From the NCBI GenBank assembly GCA_037953625.1, contig CM075651.1:141512501-141576500 (forward strand): a stretch of DNA of 64,000 nucleotides, read 5' to 3'. Within the stretch, counting starts at the first letter, position 1, and each line of letters begins with the position of its first letter. The notes beneath the pieces were generated by a model, which worked only from the letters and a program-made list of their open reading frames with translations, did not search any database and had not been told where the DNA came from. Below, piece by piece: positions 1 through 12,050 of this stretch. Position numbers and translations under genes: made by a program. This DNA is from Crotalaria pallida. Its lineage: Eukaryota; Streptophyta; Magnoliopsida; Fabales; Fabaceae.

Positions 1-7
1 CATTATA

Positions 8-277
8 CTTCCTCCAATCCTATTTACAAGACCCTTTTGAGTTTTTATTTTGGTCATATTTATAAGACTCTTTTCAATTTTCAATAGCATTTAATTATTT
101 CTTTCCACTAACACCCCTATAAAGTCAACATTTTTAGAGTTCCAATAATAATTATAGGGATAATTTTGAAAAAGTATATCAAATTTTCACATTTTCAATG
201 CCACTAACCAATTTATCCACTCTCCTTGGTGGGAGTGAAAAACCGTAAAAGGGTATTATAAATAGGACCGGATGGAG
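8..277. mobile_element. Stowaway-like MITE, family G, copy 1
   Basis: Terminal inverted repeats CTTCCTCCAATCCTATTTA and the matching end ATAGGACCGGATGGAG are flanked by TA dinucleotides, the target duplication of Tc1/mariner (Stowaway) MITEs. No coding capacity. Related copies lie at 42491-42751 and 43539-43812, with eroded relatives at 483-1075, 31440-31655, 38640-38860 and 46211-46391. Confidence 0.75.
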
Positions 278-280
278 TAT

Positions 281-1080
281 TAATTATTTTTTTTCCATTA
301 TACCCTTTCTCTCTTTATAATCATTAATTTTTCTCCACTACTCACATAAACTAATACTTATTGAATAAGGACAAACATGGAAAACAGTATTTATTACACT
401 CTTGAAATTCTAAAAAAAACAGATAAAAAGGAACAAAATCTCTAAAAACAAGACGGATAATAAGGAACGGAGAGAGTAGTTCAATTTGTTAGTGACATTG
501 AAAATGTGAAAATTTGATATAATATGTCAACTCGGTCCCTGACTTTGTTAGTACCGATCAATTTAGTCATTGAAATTATCGAAATTTTAAATTAGCTCAT
601 GAGGTTGAAAAATGCGAATCATATTAGTCTCTACCGTTAGTGGTCCAAAATCTCAGGGACTAATTTGACTGATGCCCATGATCTCAAGAACTAATTTGAT
701 CGATAATCAACGGTCTTTGTTTTTATTTTTGGCCATAACAATGTCGTTTTGACCATTTCGATAGTCCATGTCAAGAGCCACTGACTATTATTAACGTCAA
801 TGATTAATGTGACTCACGTTTTGTTATTTCGGGGACTAATTTGGAATTTCAATAATCTCATGGCCTAATTTGACCGTTGCCCACAAAATGAATGACTAAT
901 TTGACTATTTACTCCTTTTTCAAAATTACTCTTGTAATTATAATTATTATTGGGATTATAAAAAATATTGAGTAAATAAGGATATTTGTGAAAAGAAATA
1001 ATTAAATGCTATTGAAAATTGAAATAAGATTTTATAAATAACATCAAAATAAAAATTCCAAAAGAATCATATATAATTCA
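281..1080. mobile_element. MITE remnants with an inserted GTCAA..GGTCCC element
   Basis: The first 200 bases are AT-rich and end in a MITE-like terminus (GGAACGGAGAGAGTAG near 463-478). From about 483 to 1075 a family G MITE is recognisable in two halves. They are separated by about 395 bases (about 522-917) whose ends (GTCAACTCGGTCCCTGAC and the inverse of AATGACTAATTTGAC) resemble those of the elements at 16154-16729 and 17599-17895. No gene is visible. Confidence 0.5.
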
Positions 1081-1472
1081 CTGCTAGACTGAATAAACTA
1101 GTCCACAACTAAACCCTTATTAATACCCATACAAAACAGAATTCCTTCAAAACTAAACATAATAATTGACATAACTTTACATATATAACCAATAATTTTT
1201 CCAATAAATTCATATTTTGGGTAAACTTGCTTTGTTGAAAGTATATGAACTTTTTCACCTTGGAAAAATCTAGTGGCCAAAACGAACTCTTTCTCCTTAG
1301 TCCTTAGAATGAATAGCTCCGAGCACATGGAAATTAAAAATCTGAAAGAAAAAAAACCAATCTTATATTTTCCCTAGTTAAACCAAACTCATTTTCTTTT
1401 AATAAAAAAAGAAAGGATAGATGTTTCTTAATCTCCAATGTCAAGTAGCATTTCTAGGTTACACGTATGTGA

Positions 1473-1474
<2 letters not shown>
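1081..1474. other. AT-rich DNA, no feature recognised
   Basis: Open frames here are short and have no recognisable domain, splice context or codon character. I see no repeat termini. Confidence 0.6.
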
Positions 1475-1527
<53 letters not shown>

Positions 1528-1548
1528 ATATATTATATTATATATATC
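1475..1548. repeat. TA dinucleotide microsatellite
   Basis: About 37 TA repeats with three interruptions. An open frame across it encodes only alternating Ile-Tyr and is not a gene. Confidence 0.95.
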
Positions 1549-3742
1549 CAGCTTCAGATCAGAAAGAAACCATTTTCCCCTTTTGATAGCTGAGGTTGAT
1601 TCCCTTGTAGACCCTTTATATTTCTTTCATGAAAACAGACCGTAGAGTATATGTTAAAAAGATTTAGGATTTGGTCCCCCACTCTATGCATATCCATGAC
1701 AAAATGTGTCATTTAGGTGTAGACATCATTGGACCCGTCTACCTTCGTGAGTTATAGGGCAATAGGTAGATGGAAAATCCTGTAGTCCCACTATGTTTGG
1801 CCCAAATATGAGCATATAAACATTTAGAACTTACAACCCACGAAGGACTTTGTCCATCTTGTTATGTATCAATTGAGTATTTTGTTACTTCAACTTTCTC
1901 CACTACATAAATTATAGATCTTTTCATACATTGGAGTTCAGTCGTATTTTATTATGTTTTTGACAGTAATCTTTTTTCACTTACATACTTTGCACAAATT
2001 GGATAAACCATATTGGATGGATGAGGCTTGAGATATTTTTGTCAATGAGAAAGGAAGAGGATAAAGAGTCGTGCTTCTAGCAATGTCACCATCATTACTA
2101 TTAATTAGATACGGCTTTTTGGTAATCTTTTGTGGGAAAGCCTTTACAAAGAAAAAGGGTAGGCCAATTTTATTTTTATTTTATAACGCAAACAAATTTA
2201 GACCTCTGTCTTCCTTTTAAAATCTATCATTGCCGTGGTGATCAAGTAATTTTATTCATTAAATTTTTGAATTTTGATATACTTAGTTTTTAGGATTGAG
2301 TTTAAGAATTTAAAAAAAAAAATTGAACCCTTGATTAATAATAAAAAAAAAACAGACTAAAGTGAAACCCTAAATTTTTAATGCATACTGTGCTTTGTCA
2401 TATCAATGCTCACTAATAGGGAGAGTGACAATATTTAAATCTTAAACCAACAAAACCAATAAATATATAATCAACAAAGTGTGTGATCAAAGATAGTTAA
2501 CTAATCACTTTAAGTATGATGTCAATATAGTTTGATCTTTTTCGTTGTATAAAATTAATGATTGCATTCTCTAATTTATTTTTAGATTTTAATTTCGTCC
2601 TAAAGTTTTGTTTTTTATAATTTGGTCGAATGCTTTTTTTCTTTTAATAACTCTCTCAAATTTCAACAAAAATTCATAACTTTGCTATCATTAAATTCAG
2701 AATAACAAGATCTATAAAAACTCATCCTTTTCTTTTTCAAAATTGTATCATAAAAAATTATTTTTGGATCCATTAGGAAAAAAATACTTTTAAGAACCAT
2801 TTGAAAAGAAAATTAGGACCAAATTTAAAAAAATTGGAAAAAATTGAAGTCTGAAAATAACTTTGAAGACGAAATCCCTCATTTTAAAACCAATACTTAT
2901 ATGACAAATGTATCTCAACCAAATTTTCGATCATATGCATTAGTGTTCCTATCTATAATGTTGACGAAAGTTCATGGATAGTGCTTTCTTTAAAATATAA
3001 TTATTCTTCATCAATTAGTCATTAGACCTTAGGCATATGCACGAGACAGACAAAACGATACAATCAAAAAGAAAAGAGGCTGAAAGAGAAGCAAAGGCAA
3101 TCATAAAAGTAAAAGAAAAGATCAAGTGAAATACTAATTTGCCTCAACAAGGCAACGAGCCAGGATGTTTTTATTAGTCACTAATGTGGAATTCTTTTAT
3201 TAGCTATAGCAAGAAATTCAGTATATAATATAATTAGATTACTAGTAATACATGCTGTTGTTTGTTCCTTGGGATGTCACAACTGATACCAACCTAAGCC
3301 TAAAGACAAAGTTTTGGTGTGAGGTTTTCGGCTCTTATCTTCATCAAAATTAAGATTATTGGAAACTTCAAAGCAACATCTATGTGATTAGTGTGAATGC
3401 CAATAATTTCAAATATTAAATGGTAGGGAAATGTTAACTAAGTGTTAAGTATTCAAATGCAAAGATTTTATTGAAAAGTGATTAAGAAAAATGATATATT
3501 TTCTTAACCACACGTGTCATATGGTGTATACTTCTTTCATTAATGATTAATTCACAAGAAAATATAATGTGATTATAAAAATATTAAGCTGATTTTATTA
3601 AAAGGATGTATCATTTCTCAATAAAAAAAGAATGGAATATAAGTTGGTATCTTTATATTAATCGTTAAGGAAATAAAAAGGCAAGTTTTCATGAAAAAAT
3701 AATGAAGGTCGTGTGTGGATGGGCATGACAAGTAGTTGACCC
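1549..3742. other. AT-rich intergenic DNA, no feature recognised
   Basis: Poly(A)/poly(T) tracts, no long open frame, no convincing repeat termini. Nothing supports a gene here. Confidence 0.55.
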
Positions 3743-3938
3743 AACTTAGTCGATGATCCAAGGGTGTCCTCTGGCTATTTAACCCCTTTTGAGGAGGAGA
3801 GATTATCGAAGTGGTTACAGCCTCTCCAACAAAGTCTTTTCCATTCCCACGGTAGGAGTCGAACCCTGACATCATGCTTATGAAACTCAGTTATCTACCA
3901 ACTGTGTTAAACTTTGTTGGTATAACTTAGTCGATGAT
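3743..3938 (-). mobile_element. tRNA-derived SINE with 15-bp target duplication
   Basis: The body (3758-3923) read on the minus strand has an A-box-like ACAGTTGGTAGATA followed by a B-box GGTTCGACTCCT, the internal RNA polymerase III promoter of a tRNA-derived SINE. It is flanked by the direct repeat AACTTAGTCGATGAT at 3743-3757 and 3924-3938. No long poly(A) tail is obvious, so the family is uncertain. Confidence 0.65.
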
Positions 3939-6488
3939 TTTAGTTTTGCAATGCATATTTTACTTTTATTGATTCCGTAAACCTCAAGGGCGCCAGTAAC
4001 CCAGTAAATGATATCTTGAAGTTACACTTCTAAATGTTACTAAACTTTTTACTTATTGATTTTTTGATAAGTGCCCATAAGAATTTTTACATTATTAGTG
4101 TGTCCCGTAATATTACCAAGTAATTTATATTAAGTCAGTAAGATATGAACTTATTTGAATAAGCTACGCGCTTATAGAATCCTATTTTAAAAAGATACTT
4201 GACATAGCTTATGATTTATGTATAAGCCCCCGTGTGAAGAAAAGAAGGATGCCAAAAAAAATAAAAAACCAATTTTTCTTTTAGTTGATGAATCTCTGTT
4301 GATTGACCAATGTGTGATATTCCTCATAACAAAGTCGAAATGGTCCATGGATTGATCAAATGATATTTCCAATAAGCTAGCTCAAGGAGGATATAGATTT
4401 ACTTGCGATAATGCTTATTTCCCTTAGCTTGATGTCACACTTCGCTGAAACTAGTAACCTTAACCTTTTGTATTGTTGCATGTGCATGGTCTTAGGCTGG
4501 CTTAGCTTTGTCCTGAACAATTGAAATTCGAGGAAAGTTTAGAGACATACCTATTTTCATTGATCAGAAATATTGAAATACTTGAAATTCGAGTTAGGTA
4601 AGTTTAGTAGCGTACCTATTTTCATCGATCATTAAAAATATACTGTACCAATGATTTTGGTGATCCATATAATCCTAAACATGGAAAAGGACAATAATAA
4701 TATAATCTCAATTCTTGGTAGGGTTGTGGTAAGTTCCTCTTGCGTGTAGAAAAAAAACTTCCAGGTGAAAACACCTTATTGGATTAATCAGACTCAAATT
4801 ATTGCAGAAAATGGCATTACTAAGAGCTTATTGAGTTGAATTGTCTTCATTAATTGTGTCTCAAATCCTGCGAGATTTGAGGGATATGCCACATTAGTTT
4901 GTTGGAGCCTAATCAGATTAGATGCTGAGAATAGTCATGTTCAACAAACAGACACAAAGGGAAGTGGAAAGGTTATCATGGGACGTTTATGTCAAAATCA
5001 GCAAGGGAACATCATTAGGACACTCCATAGTTATCTCAATTAAACTTTTTAATTGGTTGACAACATATCATTATGTTGTTTTTCTCATACACTGTTTTTA
5101 ACACAATTTCAGTCCCATACAAGTAAACCACATTAAATTTGCACAACTGCATAGTGCATGAATGAAAACCCCTGCATTATTGAGGAACCCCTCACATCAT
5201 TACTATAGATAATAAAATTTTAATTGCTGAATTTCAAGGAATACTTTGGTCCTCTACTTGGTATGTATAAATCACTTTCTTTGAGATCATAATAATATAC
5301 TTGTATCTACTTCTATGTACTTCACTACCACTCAAAGGACTTAGTAGTTAATCCAAAATTAATGCAATATATATAATTATATATTGTAACATATCAATGT
5401 CACAATCCCATCAATATAAGTGGTCCTATCCCTCAATACCCCTGCATGAAGAACTAACCATTGATCTGATCCTCGAGTCCTAAGTTAGACAACAATTTTT
5501 ATATTGTGACAGTTATAATATAAGATTACTGTATGTCATAACTCATAAATTAGAACAGAACATAACAACTACCACATGTACAGTTATCAAACAGAAAGCA
5601 TATGCAATACCACCAAGCATAATCCTTCTAGATATGCAATCAGATTGAAATGGACTTGAAAATCAATGTAATATTGAATAACAATATCATGGTTTGAGTT
5701 CCCTTATCCAAACAAAGGGAAGCTACCCTTTTGTTCCTTGTGCTTAGATTTGCTTTTGGGACAGTGTCTCTGTCTGCTGAAATAAAGGGTAAGCCTTAAT
5801 TAAGGGAGAGTCGAGTTAAGGCTTCACACTAAGCTATATTTTTAAATTAATGTGTTTAGCTTATGAATGGTTGGGAAGTCTTTGTCAAATTCACTAGAAG
5901 AAAAGGTCTAATTGTCTCTTAGATCATTGTCATGGGCTCCATCCGTTTCTTCAACCGTCTTAATAACATGAGCCAAATGGGAAAAACAACTTATCAGCAT
6001 GGTACACGTAATGCTTGACTGTTAAATCTTTGTTTGATCTCAGCATTTAATCAATTTTAAATACCCTCTAGTGAACCAAGTTTAGCCTACACTTGATTAA
6101 TGAAAACAATAGAAAGGTTAACAACACACTTTTATATACTCTTATTAACAATGTTATAAAATATGATTGACATATAAAATATGATTTAAATCAGATATCA
6201 TACTCTCTTTCAACTATGATCTAAAAATAGGAGACATCTACAAGGATTAGTATAATTTGTATATAATTGAGTTTTTTAAACATTATGTGAATGAACAAAC
6301 GTTAAATCCTTATCTGGTATATGAAAAAGACATTATTAGAAAAAACAAAACTCATTTCGGTAATTTTTAAAGAACAAAAGGGGTTAAGATTTTGATTATA
6401 GGGTGAAGGTTTTCAGATGTAGCCCAATAAAAGAGTTTTTGGTTATAATTCCTCTTGAGACATTAGGCCTTATTAATAAACAACTCTG
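3939..6488. other. AT-rich intergenic DNA, no feature recognised
   Basis: No open frame with recognisable homology. A duplicated motif around GTTTAGTAGCGTACCTATTTTCAT / GTTTAGAGACATACC (about 4540 and 4600) is the only local repeat I noticed. Confidence 0.5.
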
Positions 6489-6643
6489 TTATTCAAACAT
6501 CCGTATTTGACATCTATACGGGACACCTACCATTTTAGGTAAAAACTGGTGGGTCCTGCAATTTCTCTTTCTTACAGGACCCACTACTTTTTACCAAAAA
6601 AGTAGGTGTCTGTATTTGATGTCAAATACAGATGTAGGAATAA
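6489..6643. mobile_element. Short hairpin MITE
   Basis: A near-perfect inverted repeat over its whole length: TTATTCAAACATCCGTATTT at the left matches AAATACAGATGTAGGAATAA at the right, and GGTGGGTCCTG pairs with CAGGACCCACT around a 16-nt loop. The RNA would fold into one long hairpin. Superfamily not assigned, as no clear target duplication is visible. Confidence 0.7.
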
Positions 6644-6653
6644 CATTTTTATT

Positions 6654-6785
6654 AATAAAATGCCCTTATGGTGCTGAAGAGTCATCTCAATTGGTAGAGT
6701 TACCGGACATGAAAAATTAGAAACAGAATTTCGAATCCTGATTACAAGAATATTTGCTTATAAAAAAAATAAAATAAAATACCTT
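6654..6785 (+). mobile_element. Degenerate tRNA-derived SINE
   Basis: TCAATTGGTAGAGTT resembles an A box and ATTTCGAATCCTG a B box, with an A-rich tail after 6760. The imperfect direct repeat ATAAAATRCCTT on either side could be the target duplication. Confidence 0.45.
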
Positions 6786-8417
6786 CATGTTATTGGATAA
6801 AAAACTCGTAAGAGGTCAACTTGTACAAAAAGAACTAAAACGACCAATATTTTTAAGCCATTAACTTCACCACTTTCTGGTAAAGATTTTCATCTTTCGA
6901 ATTCTTAACTATATCCGAGGGCACCGGATAACCTTCCCTAACACAATTTGTGGTGGCAGAAGATCTAATGAATACATTTAAGCTCAATTCATTTTATGCA
7001 CAAAAAAAAAAAGGCTCCATTCATTTTAATTATGCTGATAAATAATGAAGACTTCGAAAAAAGGCTCAATTTTTTTTTAAATGAAAAAGAATGCAGTTCA
7101 TTCTAGTGAATAGCGAGAGCAGAATCCTTAAAATCAATTGCAGTATACAAATCAGATTAGTGAGCGCTAAGCAAAATAAATTTCCACAATGTTGGACAAG
7201 AAAGAATAACAACATGCAGGAAAGAACTTGTGACATATAAGTATAATACCGCATTATTAAAACAAAATTAATTGTTAACTACTACTGATTATGAGTACCA
7301 AACGTATTCATTTTTGGCTGCTGATGTAGTAGGGTTGAAAACTTAATCAGGGTTTAAACAAAAGTTGATGTGACAATTTAATAACATAACAAATATTTAT
7401 GTTAATGTCAAACATCTTCTTATTTGATAGTATACAGTACATAAGTAATCATAAGTCAATACCGTATATGTATAAAGTTATGATAGTGATACATGTTTTA
7501 ACTGTCCATAGTCAAACTTTACTTTTAGTTAATTCTGCTGAGTGTGTGATCTACTTGTCAAACTAAACATCATTGTAGTCCTGATTCATTCATAGTACTC
7601 TGCTTTGTTTTGTTTTTTTTTTTTTTTTTTTAAAGTTTAATTGTTTAAATCACAGATAGTCTTTTATATAGGCCATCTTATTTGAATCGGATAAGATTAT
7701 TATAAAAGATAAAATTATTTTTATCAAGTATTTAACTCAATTGCCATCCTAAAAACCATTAGTATTTTCCATTCACTATATACTGTTTCGAGTAAGTAAG
7801 GCATATTTCTGTTACTTAAAAAGAAAATGGAAAAAGATAAAAATTAAAGGGAAAACCAAAGCTAGACAGAACAAGAACATGAGTATCTTTATCTATGTCA
7901 TGCATAGAATTGGAGTTGTCGTTGCCATATTCATTTGTTTCCTAAAATGTAGGAACGCGGTATTTAATTGGTTTGGATTGTTACACAAGGCAGGAAATAA
8001 TGGCTAGGCCCATGTAAGACCATAAACGTGGTAGTTTTGAAAAACTAGCCAGAGTGTTCTTATCTTTAGGGTTCACTACTTATAACTAAGTCGTGGACCG
8101 TGTGAGCTGTTTAATTTGTAATGAATGTGTCAGTTTGTTTAATTCAATTTTTTTTTTCTTGTTATGGCTGCCGGCATTTTGAATCAAATTCCACATCCAT
8201 AAAGAAGATAATGGTTTAGAGTAAAGAAAGTTATCTGAGTCTCTGACTATGAGTGATGTTAGGCGTACAAAGGACTATTTTGATGGAATTTGCTTAAGAA
8301 TGAGTAGTGGTACTATATGAAAAGTACTAATACAACTGTCAGTTTTACTTTCGAATTCATCTTCAATCTTGTTTTTTCACTTGTGAATGGTTAAATAATT
8401 GTTGGGAGGTGCACCTT
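6786..8417. other. AT-rich intergenic DNA, no feature recognised
   Basis: Contains a poly(T) run at about 7611-7632. No supported coding sequence or repeat termini. Confidence 0.5.
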
Positions 8418-8644
8418 AAGGTTATGTTTGGATGAATTGTACAAAGAAGATGGAAATAAATAAAATGGTGTTTCATTATTTAAGAATCGGTAAATTAAAA
8501 ATTAATGGAGTAAAATGAAAATCTCCTATTAAAACATCTTAAATTTTTGTCTCTCAAATTGTGATAAAGCTAACGGAAAAAAATGGAATGCAAACTTCTC
8601 TTTTTTCATTCCATCCCTTTCAATACTACTCCCAAACATAACCT
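8418..8644. mobile_element. MITE with AAGGTTATGTTTGG termini
   Basis: The ends AAGGTTATGTTTGG and CCAAACATAACCT are inverted repeats about 227 bases apart. Non-coding. The terminal motif resembles the hairpin at 57307-57431. Superfamily not settled. Confidence 0.55.
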
Positions 8645-9236
8645 ACGAAAATTATTAGAGGATCTCCATGCATCCATAAACTTTCTGTAAGCATATTAGT
8701 TTGTTGAATAAGCGCCATTAGAGAACGGAAATTTTTTAACTTATAGTAGCATATCTGCTTATGTAAGTGCTGATGTGCTTAGGAAACATCAAACCTATCA
8801 AAGTTGGTGTTCCATTTCAACCTAAATTAAAAGCTTTCTAGCTTATAGTTGCCTTTTTTTTTCCTTTGGAGAAACACAAAATTATCGTTTGGGAACTCCA
8901 TCCCAAATATTACTTTCTTCGTTTCACTTTACCTGTTATTTCAGTTTTTTGTACTTGTTTCAAATTATTTATTGCTTTAGAAATTTGAGGATATATTAAT
9001 TGATTTTTTCCAACTTTAACTTTCATTTAATGTGTCGAAATATGTGAAATAGGTGATAATTAATGTATTTTGAGAATATTATAATAAAGTTATTTAATAA
9101 TTCTCTTGAAAATTTAAGCATTAAATGATTTTGTTAATCCGTGTGAAATTTTTAAAATGACAGTAAATTAGTCTCAATTTATACACACACTCCCTCATAC
9201 ACTTAATATATGCCCCTCTAAGGAATTTTTTTATGC
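8645..9236. other. AT-rich DNA with solitary MITE-like termini
   Basis: Several Stowaway-like fragments (ACTTTCTTCGTTTCAC near 8911, ACTCCCTCATAC near 9187) without a clear partner end. No gene. Confidence 0.4.
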
Positions 9237-9784
9237 ACTCCCTCATGTCTTGTTTATAAGCAAAAAAAGACACTTCACTAATATAAGTAAAAATTAACTA
9301 ACTTTCTATTTTCAAATACAATCATTTCTAAAATATCATCGTAATGTGGTTTAGTCATTTAATTTCTGTTTCATTCCCATTGTAAATTTACTAAAGTAGT
9401 TTATTTATTTTATGAATTTGAGAAAATTAAATACACTCAACTACTCCCTCCGACTCGAATTTTAAGCAACAAAAAACATACATTTCTTGGTTTAAAATAT
9501 AAGCAAAATTAACTAACTTTATTAAATTTTGTTTCATTCCCAATACCATTTTCCTAAAACATCTCTAGAAAATTGTGATCTTATTTAATTTTTGTTTCAT
9601 TCACAATACTACTTTCCTAAAATACTTCTATTTTTTTATAAATTTGATAAAATTAAATACAATCAACTAACCTCCTTAATAAGCGTAAAAATAGTTAAAT
9701 TTTTTTATAATTCGAGTCGGAGGAAGTAACTTCCTTAATAAGTGTGAAGTTGTTATTTTTGATTATAAATGAGACCGGAGGTAG
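9237..9784. mobile_element. Stowaway-like MITE interrupted by another MITE
   Basis: Outer termini CTCCCTCATGTCTTGTTTAT and ATAAATGAGACCGGAGGTAG are inverted repeats. The middle is replaced by a complete second MITE at 9444-9726, so the outer element inserted first. Confidence 0.65.
9444..9726. mobile_element. Stowaway-like MITE nested in another MITE
   Basis: Termini CTCCCTCCGACTCGAATT and AATTCGAGTCGGAGGAAG are flanked by TA on both sides. A close relative, with the same internal AAGCAACAAAAAACATAC motif, lies at 17233-17509. Confidence 0.8.
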
Positions 9785-9867
9785 TACTATTAATAAGTTA
9801 TTTTTCCTTTTCCAATAAATGGTATTATTAATTATTTATTTCCATAAATACTCTTATATTTTAAAAG

Positions 9868-10625
9868 GGAAATTGCACTTACCATCCATAAGATTTGTCA
9901 TAATGAGATAGACATCTCCTTTAGTTTTAGAAACGACACCCACCTTCATTCTTTGGTATTCGCCATTACACTTACACTGTCAATGTAAACATTTTTGTTT
10001 ATTAACAAAAATCCTCAAGAGGTGTCTTTGTTACTAACATAAATTTCAAGTGTACTTGGTACATTTTTTCTCAACAATAACATGGTAAAATTAAATTATT
10101 TTTCACAAAAAATTAATTTTGTACAAGAAAATGTAATAACTTTCTATGTGAAAAATAAATTTATTTACATGAAAACATATTATTTTATAAAAAAAATTAT
10201 TCATATTGATTTTAGAATAATGCAAAATATCTAACATTATTGGATATAACAAGTTCAATCTTTATATAGTCGATGGTGGGTATTTTGGATATAACAATTT
10301 TAATTATTATGTTGAGTTTGTGAAATCAATAATGTTGAATATTTTTCATTATTCTAAAATCAATTTGGATATAAAATTATGTGTTCTCGTAAATATAATT
10401 TAATTTTATCTTATAATAATGAGAAAAAATGCACCAAGCTAAGTACATTTGAAATTTATATTAGTAACAAAGACACCTAGAAGGCATAAATGTCATTTTT
10501 ATCCAAAGCAAAGCATTTTTGTTTGTAAATTAATGATCTATTACATGAAGATGATGCAAGTATAATGGTGAATGCGAATGAGGGGAGATGAGTGTCATTT
10601 CTAAAACTAAAATAAAACTAATATT
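9868..10625. mobile_element. Long inverted-repeat (foldback-like) element
   Basis: The left arm (about 9918-10110) and right arm (about 10380-10617) are inverted copies: TTTAGTTTTAGAAACGACAC on the left matches GTGTCATTTCTAAAACTAAA on the right, and GGTGTCTTTGTTACTAA matches TTAGTAACAAAGACACC. The AT-rich middle contains its own smaller inverted repeat. Non-coding, exact ends unclear. Confidence 0.6.
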
Positions 10626-10692
10626 TGAAATATAATTTAGTAACTTATTTTTTAAAATAAAAAAAAATTATTTAATAAAACAGTGTGTGTTT

Positions 10693-10697
10693 CTATA

Positions 10698-10740
<43 letters not shown>
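10693..10740. repeat. TA dinucleotide microsatellite
   Basis: About 22 uninterrupted TA repeats after a short CTATATCTATAT lead-in. Confidence 0.95.
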
Positions 10741-10744
<4 letters not shown>

Positions 10745-10940
10745 ATAAAAAATAAGGTATATGTATAAGTAAGATAAATAAAAAATGAGAAAATGGGTTG
10801 TGTGTTCTTAGATTTATGGGTATTGACTTCTAAGTAAAAATATTACAAATGAACGGTGGATGATGTACCACAATATAAAAAATTTTAAATTGTCAGTACA
10901 TACAAATTAAACTTATAAAATATTGTGATGACTTATTTAT

Positions 10941-11237
10941 GTCAGGCGTCCCTGTACTTTCACCCTATTTTGTCATATACCCCTAATCTTTTTTTTATAT
11001 GAAAATACCCCTGTACTTTTCTCTGGTAAGTAATTTGCCCCTCCTCCCGATTCCGGCAAGTCGGTGCTGAGGTGGACCGCCGGAGTCCTTGTCAGGGGTC
11101 CCTATACTTTCACCCTATTTTGTCATATACCCCTAATTTTTTTATATGAAAATACCCCTGTACTTTTCTCCGGTGAGTAATTTGCCCCTCCTCCCGATTC
11201 CGGCAAGTCGGTGCTGAGGTGGACCGCCGGAGTCCTT
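10941..11237. repeat. Tandem duplication inside the left MULE TIR
   Basis: Two units of about 150 bp (10941-11090 and 11091-11237), each beginning GTCAGGNGTCCCTRTACTTT and ending in GCCGGAGTCCTT. The right TIR contains the same two-unit arrangement in inverse orientation (about 12150-12447). Confidence 0.85.
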
Positions 11238-11589
11238 GTCAGCTCCTTCCACCTCAGCCAAGTGGTATAAAACCGGAGGTCCACGTGTCAGCTCCCTTAA
11301 ATTATTTTTTTAATTTTTTTTTAAATTAAAAAAAAAAAAGAAAAACACCGACAACCCTATTTGTTTCCCTCCCCAGCCGCCATCTTAATTTCTCTCCATT
11401 CCTTCCCTCGATATTTCTCCTCTCTTCTTCCTCTCTCATTCATTTCTCCCATTATCTCTCTGGTTCTTTCTCATTCCTTCCCTCGAACTCTCATCTTTCT
11501 TCTTCTCTATTTTGTTGTTCGTTTTTCTCTTCTTCTCCTCACCCTTGCACCATGAAGTCATGTAGCTCCAAATCGGGATCTTCTTTCAC

Positions 11590-12050
11590 CTCACCATTTG
11601 AGGTGTGTGTGGTCCAGTGGTGAAAGTGAATCATGGCCAGAAGAAAAGGAAAAAGAAAAGCTTGCTTCCAAAAATTTATAAAAGAAAAAGGCCCAAGCAG
11701 AGGAGTATGCATAACGATAACAATGGCTTACGGGTAAGTGATGCTTGTCCAGTTTTGTTGGGTGGTTCCAATCATCAACTTGAAATTGCATAGGTGACGG
11801 GCGATCCAGTTGAGGATGCAAAAGACTTGTGGAAGATGGGGAAGGAGTTGGGGGTTCTTAGTGTAGAAGGGGATGAACCTGTTATTAGAAGGTTAACTAT
11901 GTTGGAGCTTAAAGAGTTGGGAATTTCTGTCCCAGACGCTGAGGAAGAGACTCCTACTGGTCAGGCATGCAGTGGAGATGTGTGAGGCAGGGAGCTCTGT
12001 GATTTTTAAATGAAGATGCTTTTTTTGAATGTTAGGGGTTTAGGGTTGTG
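11590..12050 (+). pseudogene. Captured LINE fragment (ORF1 end to start of endonuclease) inside the MULE
   Basis: On the plus strand, a basic segment beginning MARRKGKRK (ATG at 11632) leads into a 63-residue open stretch (11794-11985) with the signature DAKDLWKMGKELG, seen in the linker ahead of the endonuclease in plant LINEs. At 12011 it continues as MKMLFLNVRGLGLW, which matches the first strand of the LINE AP-endonuclease domain (usually WNVRGLG). It then runs into the right TIR at 12051. Stops separate the pieces, so no functional protein is expected. The preceding CT-rich 11361-11560 may be captured 5' UTR. Recognition of the LINE origin is from motif memory. Confidence 0.6.

Noticed and set aside
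1421..1645. Open frame across the TA microsatellite
   Set aside because: The translation is mostly alternating Ile-Tyr from the dinucleotide repeat.
3790..3925. Functional tRNA gene on the minus strand
   Set aside because: A and B boxes are present but no cloverleaf can be formed, and flanking direct repeats show it is a SINE.
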